Positions 31,684 through 39,791 of a DNA stretch of 48,269 nt are shown piece by piece. How positions within the stretch are numbered: position 1 is the stretch's first letter; each line of letters begins with the position of its first letter. Source of the stretch: Niveispirillum sp. (lineage in GTDB: Bacteria; Pseudomonadota; Alphaproteobacteria; Azospirillales; Azospirillaceae); the NCBI RefSeq assembly GCF_017996735.1, contig NZ_JAGOGJ010000044.1, positions 1 to 48,269 on the forward strand, written 5' to 3'. The position numbers and the translations under genes are program-made. The notes under the pieces are model-generated. The model was not told the DNA's origin and did not search any database. It saw only the letters and a list, made by a program, of their open reading frames with translations.

Positions 31684-33441
31684 CTACGCCGCCGCTTCCT
31701 TCTCGTCCTTTTCCTTGGCGGCCTGATTCATCTTGCGGCGCTGGTTGGCCATTTCCAGGATGGCGCCGCGCAATTCCCCATGCTGTCGGGTGAACTGGTT
31801 GAAATCGCGACGTTCCAGAATCAGGAACTGGCAATAATCCAGCGCGGTAATGTCGGCGCTGCGCCGCCGGCCGGACAGCAGGGCCATTTCGCCAAAAAAA
31901 GCGCCTGTCTCCAGCTTGATCTTGTGGCCGGGCAACTGCACCTCCACCGCACCGCTGGCGATGAAATACATGCCGTCGGCGGGATCGCCGCTGCGGATCA
32001 CGCGTTCGCCTGGTACGGCGGCGGCGGGCCGGAACATCAGCAGCAAACGTTCCAGCTCATGCTTGTCCAGATGCGACAGGACGGGGAACGTCTCCACCAG
32101 TTTCTGCACCTGCAGGCCGTGCGCCTTTTCCCGATCCGCCATCTTGTCGCGGACGCGGTTGATCTGCTGCGTCAGGCGTTTGAATTTCGGCTGTCCATAG
32201 CTGGACCATTCCGGGTGCCTTGCCTTGACCTTGCCGGTCAGCTTTTCCACCGCCGTGAAGACCAGCGGGTTCAGCGTGATGGACAGAAGCGCGCCGGCCA
32301 GCACCAGATCGCGCCCCTCCGGCGGCAACAGGTTCATGGACACGCCCAGCCCGACCAGGATGAAGGAGAATTCCCCGATCTGTGCCAGGCTGGCGGAAAC
32401 CAGCAGGCCGGCCCCCATCGGGTAGCCCAGAGCCAGCACGATGGCGAAGGCGACCAGCGACTTGCCCACGATGATGGTCAGCAGCACGGCCGCCACTGCC
32501 AGCGGTTCGCGCAGCAGGATCGATGGGTCAAACAGCATGCCGACCGACACGAAGAAGATCACAGAGAACGCATCCTGCAGGGGTAGGCTGTCGGCTGCCG
32601 CCTTGTGGCTGAACCGGCTTTCGGCCAGCACCACACCCGCAAAGAAGGCGCCCAGCGCGAAAGACACGCCAAAGACCTGGGCCGAGCCGTAGGCGATGCC
32701 CATGGCGATGGCCAGAACGGCCAAGGTGAACAGTTCGCGGGAGCCGGTGCGCGCCACCTGGGCCAGCAGCCAGGGCACGATGCGGGGACCCAGCAGCAGG
32801 GCCACCGCCGCGAACAGACCCACCTTGCCCAGCGTGATGGCAAGGGTCAGCAGCACAGGGGCATCGGTCGGGGCCGGCGCGCCATGCCCACCGCCATCGG
32901 CGGGCACCGTGCCGCCCAGCAGGCCCGCGAAGGCCGGCAGCAGCACCAGCGCCACCACCATGGCCAGATCCTCCACGATCAGCCAGCCAACGGCAATTCG
33001 ACCGTTAGGGGTGTGCAGGAGGTTGCGTTCTTCCAGCGCCTTCAGCAGCACCACCGTGCTGGCCACCGACAGCGACAGGCCCAGCACAATGCCGGCCCCC
33101 AGCCCCCAGTCCCAGTAGAGGGCCAGGCCCAGGCCCATCAAGGTGGCGATGATGATCTGTCCCACCGCGCCGGGGATGGCGACACCCTTCACCGCCATCA
33201 GGTCGGCGGCGGAAAAATGCAGGCCGACCCCGAACATCAGCAGAATGACACCGATTTCCGCCAGTTCCAGCGCCAGCTTGCCATCCGCCACGAATCCCGG
33301 CGTGAAGGGTCCCACCAGCACGCCGGCCACCAGATAGCCCACCAGGGGCGGGAGCCGCAGGCGGTCGGCCAGGAAACCGAAGCCAAAGGCCAGGACAAAG
33401 GCGATGGAAAGGGTGGCAAGCAAATTGGTGTCGTGCGGCAC
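31684..33441 (-). CDS. CPA2 cation:proton antiporter with C-terminal cyclic-nucleotide domain
   Basis: 585 residues from GTG at 33441 (family start VPHDTNLLATL; the TTG at 33474 would add 11 residues). Residues ~1-390 hold 12-13 helices of the KefB/YbaL type: LRLPPLVGYLVAGVLVGPFTPGF, ELAEIGVILLMFGVGLHFS, and SLAQIGEFSFILVGLG. A charged linker follows. The C-terminus (~450-570) is a CNB domain with FGEMALLSGRRRSADITA as its phosphate-binding cassette, in place of the usual RCK domain. It exchanges K+ or Na+ for H+ at the inner membrane, possibly gated by a cyclic nucleotide. The neighbour upstream on this strand is also a CNB protein. Confidence 0.9.
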   Translation of the reverse strand: MPHDTNLLATLSIAFVLAFGFGFLADRLRLPPLVGYLVAGVLVGPFTPGFVADGKLALELAEIGVILLMFGVGLHFSAADLMAVKGVAIPGAVGQIIIATLMGLGLALYWDWGLGAGIVLGLSLSVASTVVLLKALEERNLLHTPNGRIAVGWLIVEDLAMVVALVLLPAFAGLLGGTVPADGGGHGAPAPTDAPVLLTLAITLGKVGLFAAVALLLGPRIVPWLLAQVARTGSRELFTLAVLAIAMGIAYGSAQVFGVSFALGAFFAGVVLAESRFSHKAAADSLPLQDAFSVIFFVSVGMLFDPSILLREPLAVAAVLLTIIVGKSLVAFAIVLALGYPMGAGLLVSASLAQIGEFSFILVGLGVSMNLLPPEGRDLVLAGALLSITLNPLVFTAVEKLTGKVKARHPEWSSYGQPKFKRLTQQINRVRDKMADREKAHGLQVQKLVETFPVLSHLDKHELERLLLMFRPAAAVPGERVIRSGDPADGMYFIASGAVEVQLPGHKIKLETGAFFGEMALLSGRRRSADITALDYCQFLILERRDFNQFTRQHGELRGAILEMANQRRKMNQAAKEKDEKEAAA

Positions 33442-33539
33442 GCGGATAAACCTTGGGAACGGAACTATCAACAAGTGGCCGTAGTATGGGCAGCGGCGTG
33501 ACCGGACGCATCTGTAAAATCAATGGCATCGCGCGAATG

Positions 33540-33920
33540 TCATTCGCCGCCCAGCTTCACCTCCAACTCGTCCAGGCGGCGGGCCATGGTCCGGATATTG
33601 TCGATCAGAAGCTGCACCAGTTGCCGCAGCAGCGGGTCGGCGCCGTACAGGCTTTCGCGCAGCACACTGGCCGGCATGCGCATCAGCACCGATTCCACCT
33701 CCGCGCTGGCATGGGCCATGCGGGGTTTGCGGTCGAAGATGGCCATTTCGCCAAAAATGCCGCTGGTTTCGACCCGACCGATAATGGTGGGGTGGTCCGC
33801 ATCGCCGCGCCAGATGCGCACGCGGCCGCTTTCCACCACATAAAGACTGTCACCGGGATCACCCTCCTTGAAGATCATCTCGCCCGGTGCGAAAGTTCGG
33901 CGTTCGAAAGCGGCGGACAT
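33540..33920 (-). CDS. Stand-alone cyclic-nucleotide-binding domain protein
   Basis: 126 residues consisting of one CNB domain: FAPGEMIFKEGDPGDSLYVVESGRVRIW, then the cassette GIFGEMAIFDRKPRMAHASA with the conserved Glu and Arg, and a C-terminal helix LLRQLVQLLIDNIRTMARRLDELE. It lacks the CRP-type HTH, so it is not a transcription factor. The ATG is at 33920; the open frame continuing to 34724 is antisense to the TetR gene. It lies 98 bp upstream of the antiporter on the same strand, so the two probably respond to the same signal. Confidence 0.88.
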   Translation of the reverse strand: MSAAFERRTFAPGEMIFKEGDPGDSLYVVESGRVRIWRGDADHPTIIGRVETSGIFGEMAIFDRKPRMAHASAEVESVLMRMPASVLRESLYGADPLLRQLVQLLIDNIRTMARRLDELEVKLGGE

Positions 33921-34006
33921 GGTGGTGGACCCCGGCATCTGGCTGCGCCCGCGACCAGCGCAGGCCTGCCAAGCTTTACGCTGATTGCTCCGCTTTTGCC
34001 ACGGGC

Positions 34007-34034
34007 TTGACAATAGTACGACCGTTCGTATTAT
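34007..34034 (+). promoter_or_regulatory. Sigma-70 promoter with embedded palindromic operator, TetR gene
   Basis: TTGACA (34007-34012) and TATTAT (34029-34034) are 16 bp apart. The spacer holds the palindrome TACGACCGTTCGTA (34017-34030), ending in the -10 box. Start of transcription should fall near 34041, only a few bases before the ATG at 34044, so the mRNA is nearly leaderless. The operator implies autorepression. Confidence 0.7.
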
Positions 34035-34043
34035 TTGAGCCCT

Positions 34044-34646
34044 ATGAGCAAAGGTGAACGCACACGCGCCGCAATCCTGGACCAAGCGCTGGCCATGACC
34101 AGCACGGACGGATTGACCGGCCTGACCATCGGGACACTGGCCGACCGGCTGGGCATGTCGAAATCCGGGCTTTTCGCCCATTTCGGCAGCAAGGAACAGC
34201 TTCAGGCGGCGGTGCTGGAACGGGCGGCGGAACTTTTCGCCGATACGGTGGTGCGCCCGGCCCTGGCACAGCCCCGCGGCCTGCCGCGCGTGCTGGCCCT
34301 GTTTGAGAACTGGATCGCCTGGACGATGGACCCGGTGCTGCCCGGCGGCTGTCCCATCCAGGCGGCTTCGATTGAATTCGACGACCGCCCGGGTCCCATC
34401 CAGGACCTGATCGTCAAGCAGCAGGAGGATATGCGCCGTGTCGTCATTGGCGCGACCCGCCGTGCGCTGGAGGAGGGGCATTTGCGGGGCGACCTGGACG
34501 TGGAGCAGTTCGCGTTCGAAGGCATCTCGCTCTGTTATGGTTTCACCCAGTCCTATCGGCTTTTGAAGAACCCGAAGGCGGAGGTCTGGGCCCGTACCGC
34601 TGTCCATGGTCTGATCGACCGGGCGCGAGCGCGGGTGCGGGGGTAA
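34044..34646 (+). CDS. TetR-family repressor
   Basis: 200 residues from the ATG at 34044. The HTH is KGERTRAAILDQALAMTSTDGLTGLTIGTLADRLGMSKSGLFAHFGSKEQLQ; the C-terminal domain has ALFENWIAWTMDPVLPGGCPIQAASIEFDDRPGPI and GISLCYGFTQSYRLLKNPKA, a TetR subgroup often adjacent to alpha/beta hydrolases. No ribosome site is visible, consistent with near-leaderless translation. A matching operator is found at its own promoter and in the start of the next gene, so it probably controls both. Confidence 0.9.
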   Translation: MSKGERTRAAILDQALAMTSTDGLTGLTIGTLADRLGMSKSGLFAHFGSKEQLQAAVLERAAELFADTVVRPALAQPRGLPRVLALFENWIAWTMDPVLPGGCPIQAASIEFDDRPGPIQDLIVKQQEDMRRVVIGATRRALEEGHLRGDLDVEQFAFEGISLCYGFTQSYRLLKNPKAEVWARTAVHGLIDRARARVRG

Positions 34647-34738
34647 GGGTTGATCCGGTTCCGCATGCGTCGGGCCGGATCGGGTTTCATCGCGGCGCCC
34701 GCCCGGATGGACGGACGCCCCCATTGGGGGAGAGTTCC

Positions 34739-35617
34739 ATGGCTTATTTTTTGTCCGAAAAAAGCACGAACGTTCGTAATAATACCGAAGGCGGGTGGCT
34801 GGATGGGCTGGCGGGTCTGTTCCAACCCTGGTCGCGGCAGGGGCAGGTCCTGGCCGAAGGGAGGCGCATGTATCTGATGCCTGAACGGGCCGTGACGCCG
34901 CCGGCCTTGCCGGAACCGGCGGGCGGCGTCGTGCTGGCTGTTCCCGGCTTCACGCCGCATCTGGCCGCCCGTCTGTGGGGCGCGCAGCGGGGGGATACCG
35001 CGCCGCTGGTCATGCTGGTCCATGATTGGGAATACCAGATCCATGACATGCTGCCCTTTGTGCAGCCGCTGCTGGATGCCGGCGCCCGCGTCGTTGCCTT
35101 CGATGCGCCGGCCCATGGGCGCAGCAGCGGGGACGAGGCGACGCTGCCGGTCATGGCCGCCGCCATTCGTGCAGTTGCCGCCGCCGCCGGGGGCAGGGTG
35201 GTGGGGGTGATCGCCCATGGCGTGGGGGCAGCCGCCCTGACCCTGGCCATCCAGGATGGATTCGATGCCGGGCGGGCGGTGCTGCTGGCCCCGCTGGTTG
35301 ATCTGACCCTGCCGCTGCGTCAGATCGCGCATGTCCTGCGTCTGGACAGCGATGGGGAGCATGCGCTGGGGCGGATGGTGGATCGGGCGCTGGGCACGCC
35401 GCTGGCCTCCCTGCATCTGCATGGCGATGCCCTTACGCGCGCCCTGCTGATCCATTCCGTCGATGACCGGATCATGCCGGTGTCGGACGGTCTGTTGCTG
35501 GCCGCGTCCTGGCCCGGCCTGTCCACACATCTGGTCCAGGGGCTGGGCCATCGCCGGTTGCTGTCGGATGTGGGCGTTGTGGACCGCGCGGTCGGCTTCG
35601 CATTGCGGGGGGAATGA
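34739..35617 (+). CDS. Alpha/beta hydrolase-fold protein lacking the nucleophile Ser
   Basis: 292 residues from the ATG at 34739 (GGGAGAG 7 nt upstream). The fold is clear: LVHDWEYQIHDMLPFVQPLLDAGARVVAFDAPAHGRSSG, then the acid DD (242-243) in HSVDDRIMP and His271 in GLGHRR. The nucleophile elbow, usually GxSxG, reads A159-H-G161-V-G163, so Gly replaces Ser. It may be non-hydrolytic or use another chemistry. A second start, ATG at 34868 with GGGAGG upstream, would place the operator at 34765-34778 in front of the gene rather than inside it. Partner of the upstream TetR gene. Confidence 0.82.
   Translation: MAYFLSEKSTNVRNNTEGGWLDGLAGLFQPWSRQGQVLAEGRRMYLMPERAVTPPALPEPAGGVVLAVPGFTPHLAARLWGAQRGDTAPLVMLVHDWEYQIHDMLPFVQPLLDAGARVVAFDAPAHGRSSGDEATLPVMAAAIRAVAAAAGGRVVGVIAHGVGAAALTLAIQDGFDAGRAVLLAPLVDLTLPLRQIAHVLRLDSDGEHALGRMVDRALGTPLASLHLHGDALTRALLIHSVDDRIMPVSDGLLLAASWPGLSTHLVQGLGHRRLLSDVGVVDRAVGFALRGE
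34765..34778. promoter_or_regulatory. Second copy of the TetR operator
   Basis: CACGAACGTTCGTA contains the perfect 12-bp palindrome ACGAACGTTCGT and differs from the TetR-promoter site TACGACCGTTCGTA at two positions. A -10-like TAATAA (34777-34782) sits in the same register as at the first site, which hints at a promoter here. Confidence 0.55.
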
Positions 35618-35669
35618 CCGCTCCGCTATGCTATGACGTGGAACGATAAACAAACAAAGGGGGGAGATC

Positions 35670-36068
35670 ATGCAGGTTGGGGTGTCTGCGCTGTATGCGG
35701 GACTGCTGGGTGTGCTGCTGCTGGTGCTGAGTTACCGCGTGTCGATGTACCGGCGGCGCCATGGCGTGTCGTTGGGCGATGGCGGGCACAAGGATCTGCA
35801 TGCCGCGATCCGCGTGCAGGGTAACTTTGTGGAATATGTGCCGACGGCCCTGATCCTGCTGGTCCTGATCGAACTGTCGGGCCGGCAGCCGGGCGTGGTT
35901 CACGGGCTGGGGGCCGCCCTGTTCCTGGGGCGTGTGCTGCATGCCCAGGGATTGACCGCCAATCCGGCCGGCAAGAGTTTTGGCCGAATGACCGGCATTC
36001 TGCTGACCTGGCTGATGCTGCTGGTTTCCGCAATCCTGCTGGTGCTGGGCGCCGTCGCCGGCATCTGA
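35670..36068 (+). CDS. MAPEG-family membrane protein
   Basis: 132 residues with four hydrophobic helices. The family signature is in RVQGNFVEYVPTALILLVLIELSG (~48-71), with the conserved Asn and Glu of MAPEG glutathione-dependent enzymes, then FLGRVLHAQGL and a final helix. MAPEG proteins are integral membrane glutathione transferases or peroxidases; bacterial substrates are mostly unknown. The start has GGGGGGAGA upstream. A strong terminator follows, so this ends a transcription unit. Confidence 0.88.
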   Translation: MQVGVSALYAGLLGVLLLVLSYRVSMYRRRHGVSLGDGGHKDLHAAIRVQGNFVEYVPTALILLVLIELSGRQPGVVHGLGAALFLGRVLHAQGLTANPAGKSFGRMTGILLTWLMLLVSAILLVLGAVAGI

Positions 36069-36084
36069 GGGATTATGAGACGTC

Positions 36085-36125
36085 AAGCCACGCAGGCGAC
36101 CCGTAAGGGCCTGCGTGGCTTTTTT
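36085..36125 (+). terminator. Rho-independent terminator after the MAPEG gene
   Basis: AAGCCACGCAGGC pairs perfectly with GCCTGCGTGGCTT around an 11-nt loop, and a run of six T residues follows. It is the clearest intrinsic terminator in the window, 16 bp after the stop. Confidence 0.92.
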
Positions 36126-36314
36126 ATGGGGACCGGTTCACCCGGTTAAAAGTTCTAAAAATCGGCTTAACGGGCAAGCCAGGGCGCGCACCGGGGGCTA
36201 GGATCATGGCCGAACGACAACGACCGTTCGCCATCCATACCGCCTCCCCCTTCCATCAGGCCGGCGCCGTCCTGACAATGAACCGACGCGCCCTGGCAGC
36301 AAGGAATTGAACCC

Positions 36315-36971
36315 ATGCCCATCGTCGCGACCCCGACCCCCGGTCCGCTGCTGCTCTCGCCCGCCGATCACACGCTGATCATGATCGACTTCCAGTCGCA
36401 GATGGCCTTTGCCACCAAGTCCATCGACGCCGTGCAGTTGCGCAACAATGCAGCCTTGGTGGCCCATGCCGCCAAGGGCTTCGGCGTCTCCACGATCCTG
36501 ACGACGGTGGCGGAGAAAAGCTTCTCCGGCCCCATGTTCAACGAGATCACCGACGCCTTCCCCGGCGAGAAGCTGCTGGACCGCACCTCCATGAACACGT
36601 GGGAGGATGCGGGCGTGATCGAGGTGGTGAACAAGATCGGCAAGGACCGTCTGGTGTTCTGCGGTCTGTGGACGTCGGTCTGCATCGTCGGTCCGACCCT
36701 GTCGGCGCTGGCCCAGGGTTATGAGGTCTATATCATCACTGACGCCTGCGGCGATGTGTCGGACGAGGCGCATGAGCGCGCTGTGGAGCGCATGGTCCAG
36801 GCCGGCGTGCGCCCCATGACCTCGCTTCAATACATGCTGGAGCTGCAGCGCGACTGGGCGCGTGGCGAGACCTATGAGCTGACCACCGGCATCGCCAAGA
36901 AGTTCGGTGGCGCCTATGGCTTGGGCATCATTTACGCCAAGACCATGTTCGGGGCGTCGGAAGGGCACTGA
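36315..36971 (+). CDS. YcaC-like isochorismatase-family hydrolase
   Basis: 218 residues of the cysteine-hydrolase superfamily. The catalytic Asp25 is in LIMIDFQSQM and Cys123 in GLWTSVCIVGPTLSALA; STILTTVAEKSFSGPMF and LDRTSMNTWED are characteristic of the YcaC group. These enzymes cleave C-N or vinyl-ether bonds, but the YcaC substrate is not known. The C-terminal helices (YELTTGIAKKFGGAYGLGIIYAKTMFG) match the octamer-forming tail. It begins a same-strand run of genes, with a repeat element between it and XapX. Confidence 0.88.
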   Translation: MPIVATPTPGPLLLSPADHTLIMIDFQSQMAFATKSIDAVQLRNNAALVAHAAKGFGVSTILTTVAEKSFSGPMFNEITDAFPGEKLLDRTSMNTWEDAGVIEVVNKIGKDRLVFCGLWTSVCIVGPTLSALAQGYEVYIITDACGDVSDEAHERAVERMVQAGVRPMTSLQYMLELQRDWARGETYELTTGIAKKFGGAYGLGIIYAKTMFGASEGH

Positions 36972-36989
36972 TTGCCGGTTGCCGTTTTG

Positions 36990-37127
36990 CCCTCACCCTC
37001 CCAGGCCTTTGCAGGCCTGGGCCCCTCCCTCTCCCGCCATGCGGGCGAGGGGCTGAATTTCCACCCCTCGCCCACGAACGTGGGAGAGGGAGGGGCCTAT
37101 TGGTGTCAGCCAATGGGAGGGTGAGGG
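36990..37127. repeat. Dispersed inverted repeat, copy C
   Basis: 138 bp with perfect 13-bp ends CCCTCACCCTCCC and GGGAGGGTGAGGG. The core shares long blocks with copy A: GGGCCCCTCCCTCTCCCGC, CGGGCGAGGGG, CCCCTCGCCCACGAA and GTGGGAGAGGGAGGGGCC. Outer stems differ (CAGGCCTttgCAGGCCTG here). Unlike A and B it lies between two genes in the same direction, and may partly insulate the YcaC-like gene from the XapX operon. Confidence 0.8.
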
Positions 37128-37172
37128 CAATCCCGTTCCTTCCTTCCTCCACCCACCCGGGGAGCCATTCCC

Positions 37173-37421
37173 ATGAAGCCCTATCTCCTGTCGCTGGGTG
37201 CCGGCCTGCTGGTCGGTGTCATCTACAGCCTGCTGAATGTGCGCTCCCCGGCCCCGCCGACCATTGCGCTGATCGGGCTTCTGGGCATCCTGTTGGGGGA
37301 ACAGATCGTGCCGCTGGCCAAGCGCCTTTACGCGGGTGAGGCGGTGACCGCCTATCTGCGGGAGGATTGCGCCAAGCATGTGATGGGCCGCCTGCCGGGC
37401 GATGAAAGCCGCAAGACATGA
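37173..37421 (+). CDS. XapX-domain (DUF1427) small membrane protein
   Basis: 82 residues with two hydrophobic helices (LLSLGAGLLVGVIYSLL and PTIALIGLLGILLGEQIVPLA), typical of the XapX domain: VIYSLLNVRSPAPP is the family signature. The function is unknown. The domain is named after an E. coli xanthosine-utilisation gene. The final four bases overlap the amidohydrolase start (ATGA), so the two proteins are made together. Confidence 0.9.
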   Translation: MKPYLLSLGAGLLVGVIYSLLNVRSPAPPTIALIGLLGILLGEQIVPLAKRLYAGEAVTAYLREDCAKHVMGRLPGDESRKT

Positions 37422-39370
37422 CCGGGCCGACCCGCCGCACCACACTGGCCGGGGCCGCGTCCCTGCTGATGACACCTTTTCTGGCCGATCCGGGGAAAGC
37501 CGCTATGCCGACCAAAGACCTGATCCTGACCAACGCCAAGGTCACCACGCTGGACCGCGCCAACCCGCAGGCCCAGGCGGTCGCCATCCGCGACGGGCGC
37601 ATCCTGGCGGTGGGGACGGAAGCCGAGGTCAGGGCCGCCGCCGCATCGGATGCGACCCTGATCGATGCCAAGGGCCGGCGCGTCATTCCCGGCCTGATCG
37701 ACAGCCATATGCACATCATCCGCGGCGGCCTGAACTATAATATGGAGCTGCGCTGGGACGGGGTGCCGACGCTGGCCGACGCCATGGCCATGTTGAAGAA
37801 GCAGGCCGAGGTGACGCCGCCCCCGCAATGGGTGCGCATCGTCGGCGGCTTCACCGAACATCAGTTCGTGGAAAAGCGCCTGCCCACCCTGGATGAGATC
37901 AACCAGGCGGCCCCCGATACGCCCGTCTTCATCCTGCATCTTTACGACCGCGCCCTGTTGAACCGCGCGGCGCTGCGGGCTGTCGGCTATACGCGCGACA
38001 CGCCCAACCCGCCGGGTGGCGAGATCCAGCGTGACCAGAACGGGGAACCGACGGGCTTGCTGCTGGCCAAGCCCAACGCCACCATCCTTTATGCGACGCT
38101 GGCCAAGGGGCCGAAGCTGCCACCGGAATACCAGTTGAACTCCACCCGCCATTTCATGCGGGAGATGAACCGGCTGGGCGTGACCGGCGTCATCGATGCC
38201 GGTGGCGGGTTCCAGAATTATCCCGACGATTACGCCATCATCGAGAAGTTGCATGGCGACGGCGAACTGACCTTGCGCATCTCCTACAACCTGTTCACGC
38301 AGAAGCCGAAACAGGAACTGTCGGACTTTTCCGGCTGGGCCAAACAGGTGACGCCGGGGCAGGGGGACGATACCTACCGCCATAATGGCGCAGGCGAAAT
38401 GCTGGTCTATTCCGCCGCCGATTTCGAGGATTTCCGTGTGGAACGGCCGGAAATGCCGCCCAACATGGAAAGCGACCTGGAACCCGTGGTGCGCCTGCTG
38501 GCGGAGAACCGCTGGCCCTGGCGGCTGCACGCCACCTATAACGAAACCATCACCCGCGCGCTGGACGTGTTCGAGAAGGTGAACCGGGACGTGCCCTTCA
38601 ACGGGCTGCACTGGTTCTTCGACCATGCCGAAACCATCGACCAGCGCAATATCGACCGTATCGCGGAGCTGGGCGGGGGTATCGCGGTTCAGCACCGCAT
38701 GGCCTATCAGGGCGAATATTTCGTCGAACGCTATGGCGCCAAGGCGGCCGAGGCGACGCCGCCCATTGCCAAAATGATGGCAGCGGGCATCCCCGTGGGG
38801 GCCGGCACCGATGCCACACGGGTCGCCAGCTACAATCCCTGGGTCTCGCTGTCCTGGCTGGTAACGGGCAAGACGGTGGGCGGCACCAGCCTGTATCCGC
38901 CGGCCAACCGGCTGGACCGGGAAACGGCCCTGCGTCTGTGGACGGAGGCCAATACGTGGTTCTCCAACGAGCAGGGCAAGAAGGGGGTGGTCAAGGCGGG
39001 GCAGTTGGCCGACCTGATCGTCCTGTCCGACGATTATTTCAGCGTGGCGGAAAGCGACATCCCGCACATCACGTCCGTCCTGACCCTGCTGGGCGGCAAG
39101 GTGGTGCATGGGTCGGGCGATTATGCCCCGCTGGCACCCGACCTGCCCAAACCCATGCCCGACTGGTCGCCCGTGCGTACCTTTGGCGGCTATTGGCAGC
39201 CGGCGCGGGACAAGAATGGCAAGCTGTTGAAGATGGCGTCGCTCTGCGGCTGCGCCTCCTCCTGCGCGGTGCATGGCCATGACCATGCGGCTTCCTATGC
39301 CAGTCCGGCCCCGGCAGCGGACGAGGCCGGGTTCTGGGGGGCGTTCGGCTGTGGCTGCTGGGCGGTTTGA
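37418..39370 (+). CDS. Exported amidohydrolase (YtcJ/Amidohydro_3 type) with Cys/His-rich tail
   Basis: 650 residues. The N-terminus has a twin-arginine-like signal (TRRTTLAGAASLLMTPFLA). The TIM-barrel hydrolase contains the metal pair His97-x-His99 in GLIDSHMHI, HWFFDHAETID and the late VGAGTDATRVASYNPW, as in the Amidohydro_3 group. Most relatives end near the KMPVKAG-like LADLIVLS segment plus ~60 residues; this one adds a tail at ~609-650 with Cys610, 612, 616, 645 and 647 and His619, 621 and 623. The tail suggests an extra metal site. Substrate unknown. It overlaps XapX and is 1 bp from DoxX. Confidence 0.88.
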   Translation: MTGPTRRTTLAGAASLLMTPFLADPGKAAMPTKDLILTNAKVTTLDRANPQAQAVAIRDGRILAVGTEAEVRAAAASDATLIDAKGRRVIPGLIDSHMHIIRGGLNYNMELRWDGVPTLADAMAMLKKQAEVTPPPQWVRIVGGFTEHQFVEKRLPTLDEINQAAPDTPVFILHLYDRALLNRAALRAVGYTRDTPNPPGGEIQRDQNGEPTGLLLAKPNATILYATLAKGPKLPPEYQLNSTRHFMREMNRLGVTGVIDAGGGFQNYPDDYAIIEKLHGDGELTLRISYNLFTQKPKQELSDFSGWAKQVTPGQGDDTYRHNGAGEMLVYSAADFEDFRVERPEMPPNMESDLEPVVRLLAENRWPWRLHATYNETITRALDVFEKVNRDVPFNGLHWFFDHAETIDQRNIDRIAELGGGIAVQHRMAYQGEYFVERYGAKAAEATPPIAKMMAAGIPVGAGTDATRVASYNPWVSLSWLVTGKTVGGTSLYPPANRLDRETALRLWTEANTWFSNEQGKKGVVKAGQLADLIVLSDDYFSVAESDIPHITSVLTLLGGKVVHGSGDYAPLAPDLPKPMPDWSPVRTFGGYWQPARDKNGKLLKMASLCGCASSCAVHGHDHAASYASPAPAADEAGFWGAFGCGCWAV

Positions 39371-39371
39371 G

Positions 39372-39791
39372 ATGCGCGACACGCCCGCCCCCATCGCCGC
39401 CCTGCTGGAAAGCCCCGCCCTGAACCTGGGCGGCCGGGTCCTGCTGACCCTGCCGTTCTGGAGCAGCGGGATCGCCAAGCTGCTGGACATCAACGGTGCC
39501 CTGGCGGAGGCGGCGCATTTCGGGCTGGAACCGGCCTGGGCCACTGTCATTGCCACACTGATCGTGCAATTGGGCGGGTCGGCGGCGCTGATCGTGGGGC
39601 GGTTCGCCTGGGTCGGGGCGGGGGCGCTGGGCGTGTTCACGGCGCTGGCCACCCTGATCGCGCATCCATTCTGGAATGTGGCCGATCCAATGCTGCGGTT
39701 TCATGAGCGCAACACCTTCCTGGAACATGTCGGGCTGGTCGGCGGGTTGATCCTGGCCGCAATCCTGACCCATCGCAAAGGCCGGCATTGA
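39372..39791 (+). CDS. DoxX-family membrane protein
   Basis: 139 residues with four hydrophobic helices, matching DoxX: GRVLLTLPFWSSGIAKLLDINGALAEAAHFGLEPAWATVIATLIVQLGG, and HPFWNVADPMLRFHERNTFLEHVGLVGGLIL. DoxX proteins are quinone-linked or redox-associated membrane proteins of uncertain role. The ATG at 39372 begins 1 bp after the amidohydrolase stop and its stop overlaps the MFS start (TGATG). It is likely part of a four-gene operon. Confidence 0.9.
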   Translation: MRDTPAPIAALLESPALNLGGRVLLTLPFWSSGIAKLLDINGALAEAAHFGLEPAWATVIATLIVQLGGSAALIVGRFAWVGAGALGVFTALATLIAHPFWNVADPMLRFHERNTFLEHVGLVGGLILAAILTHRKGRH

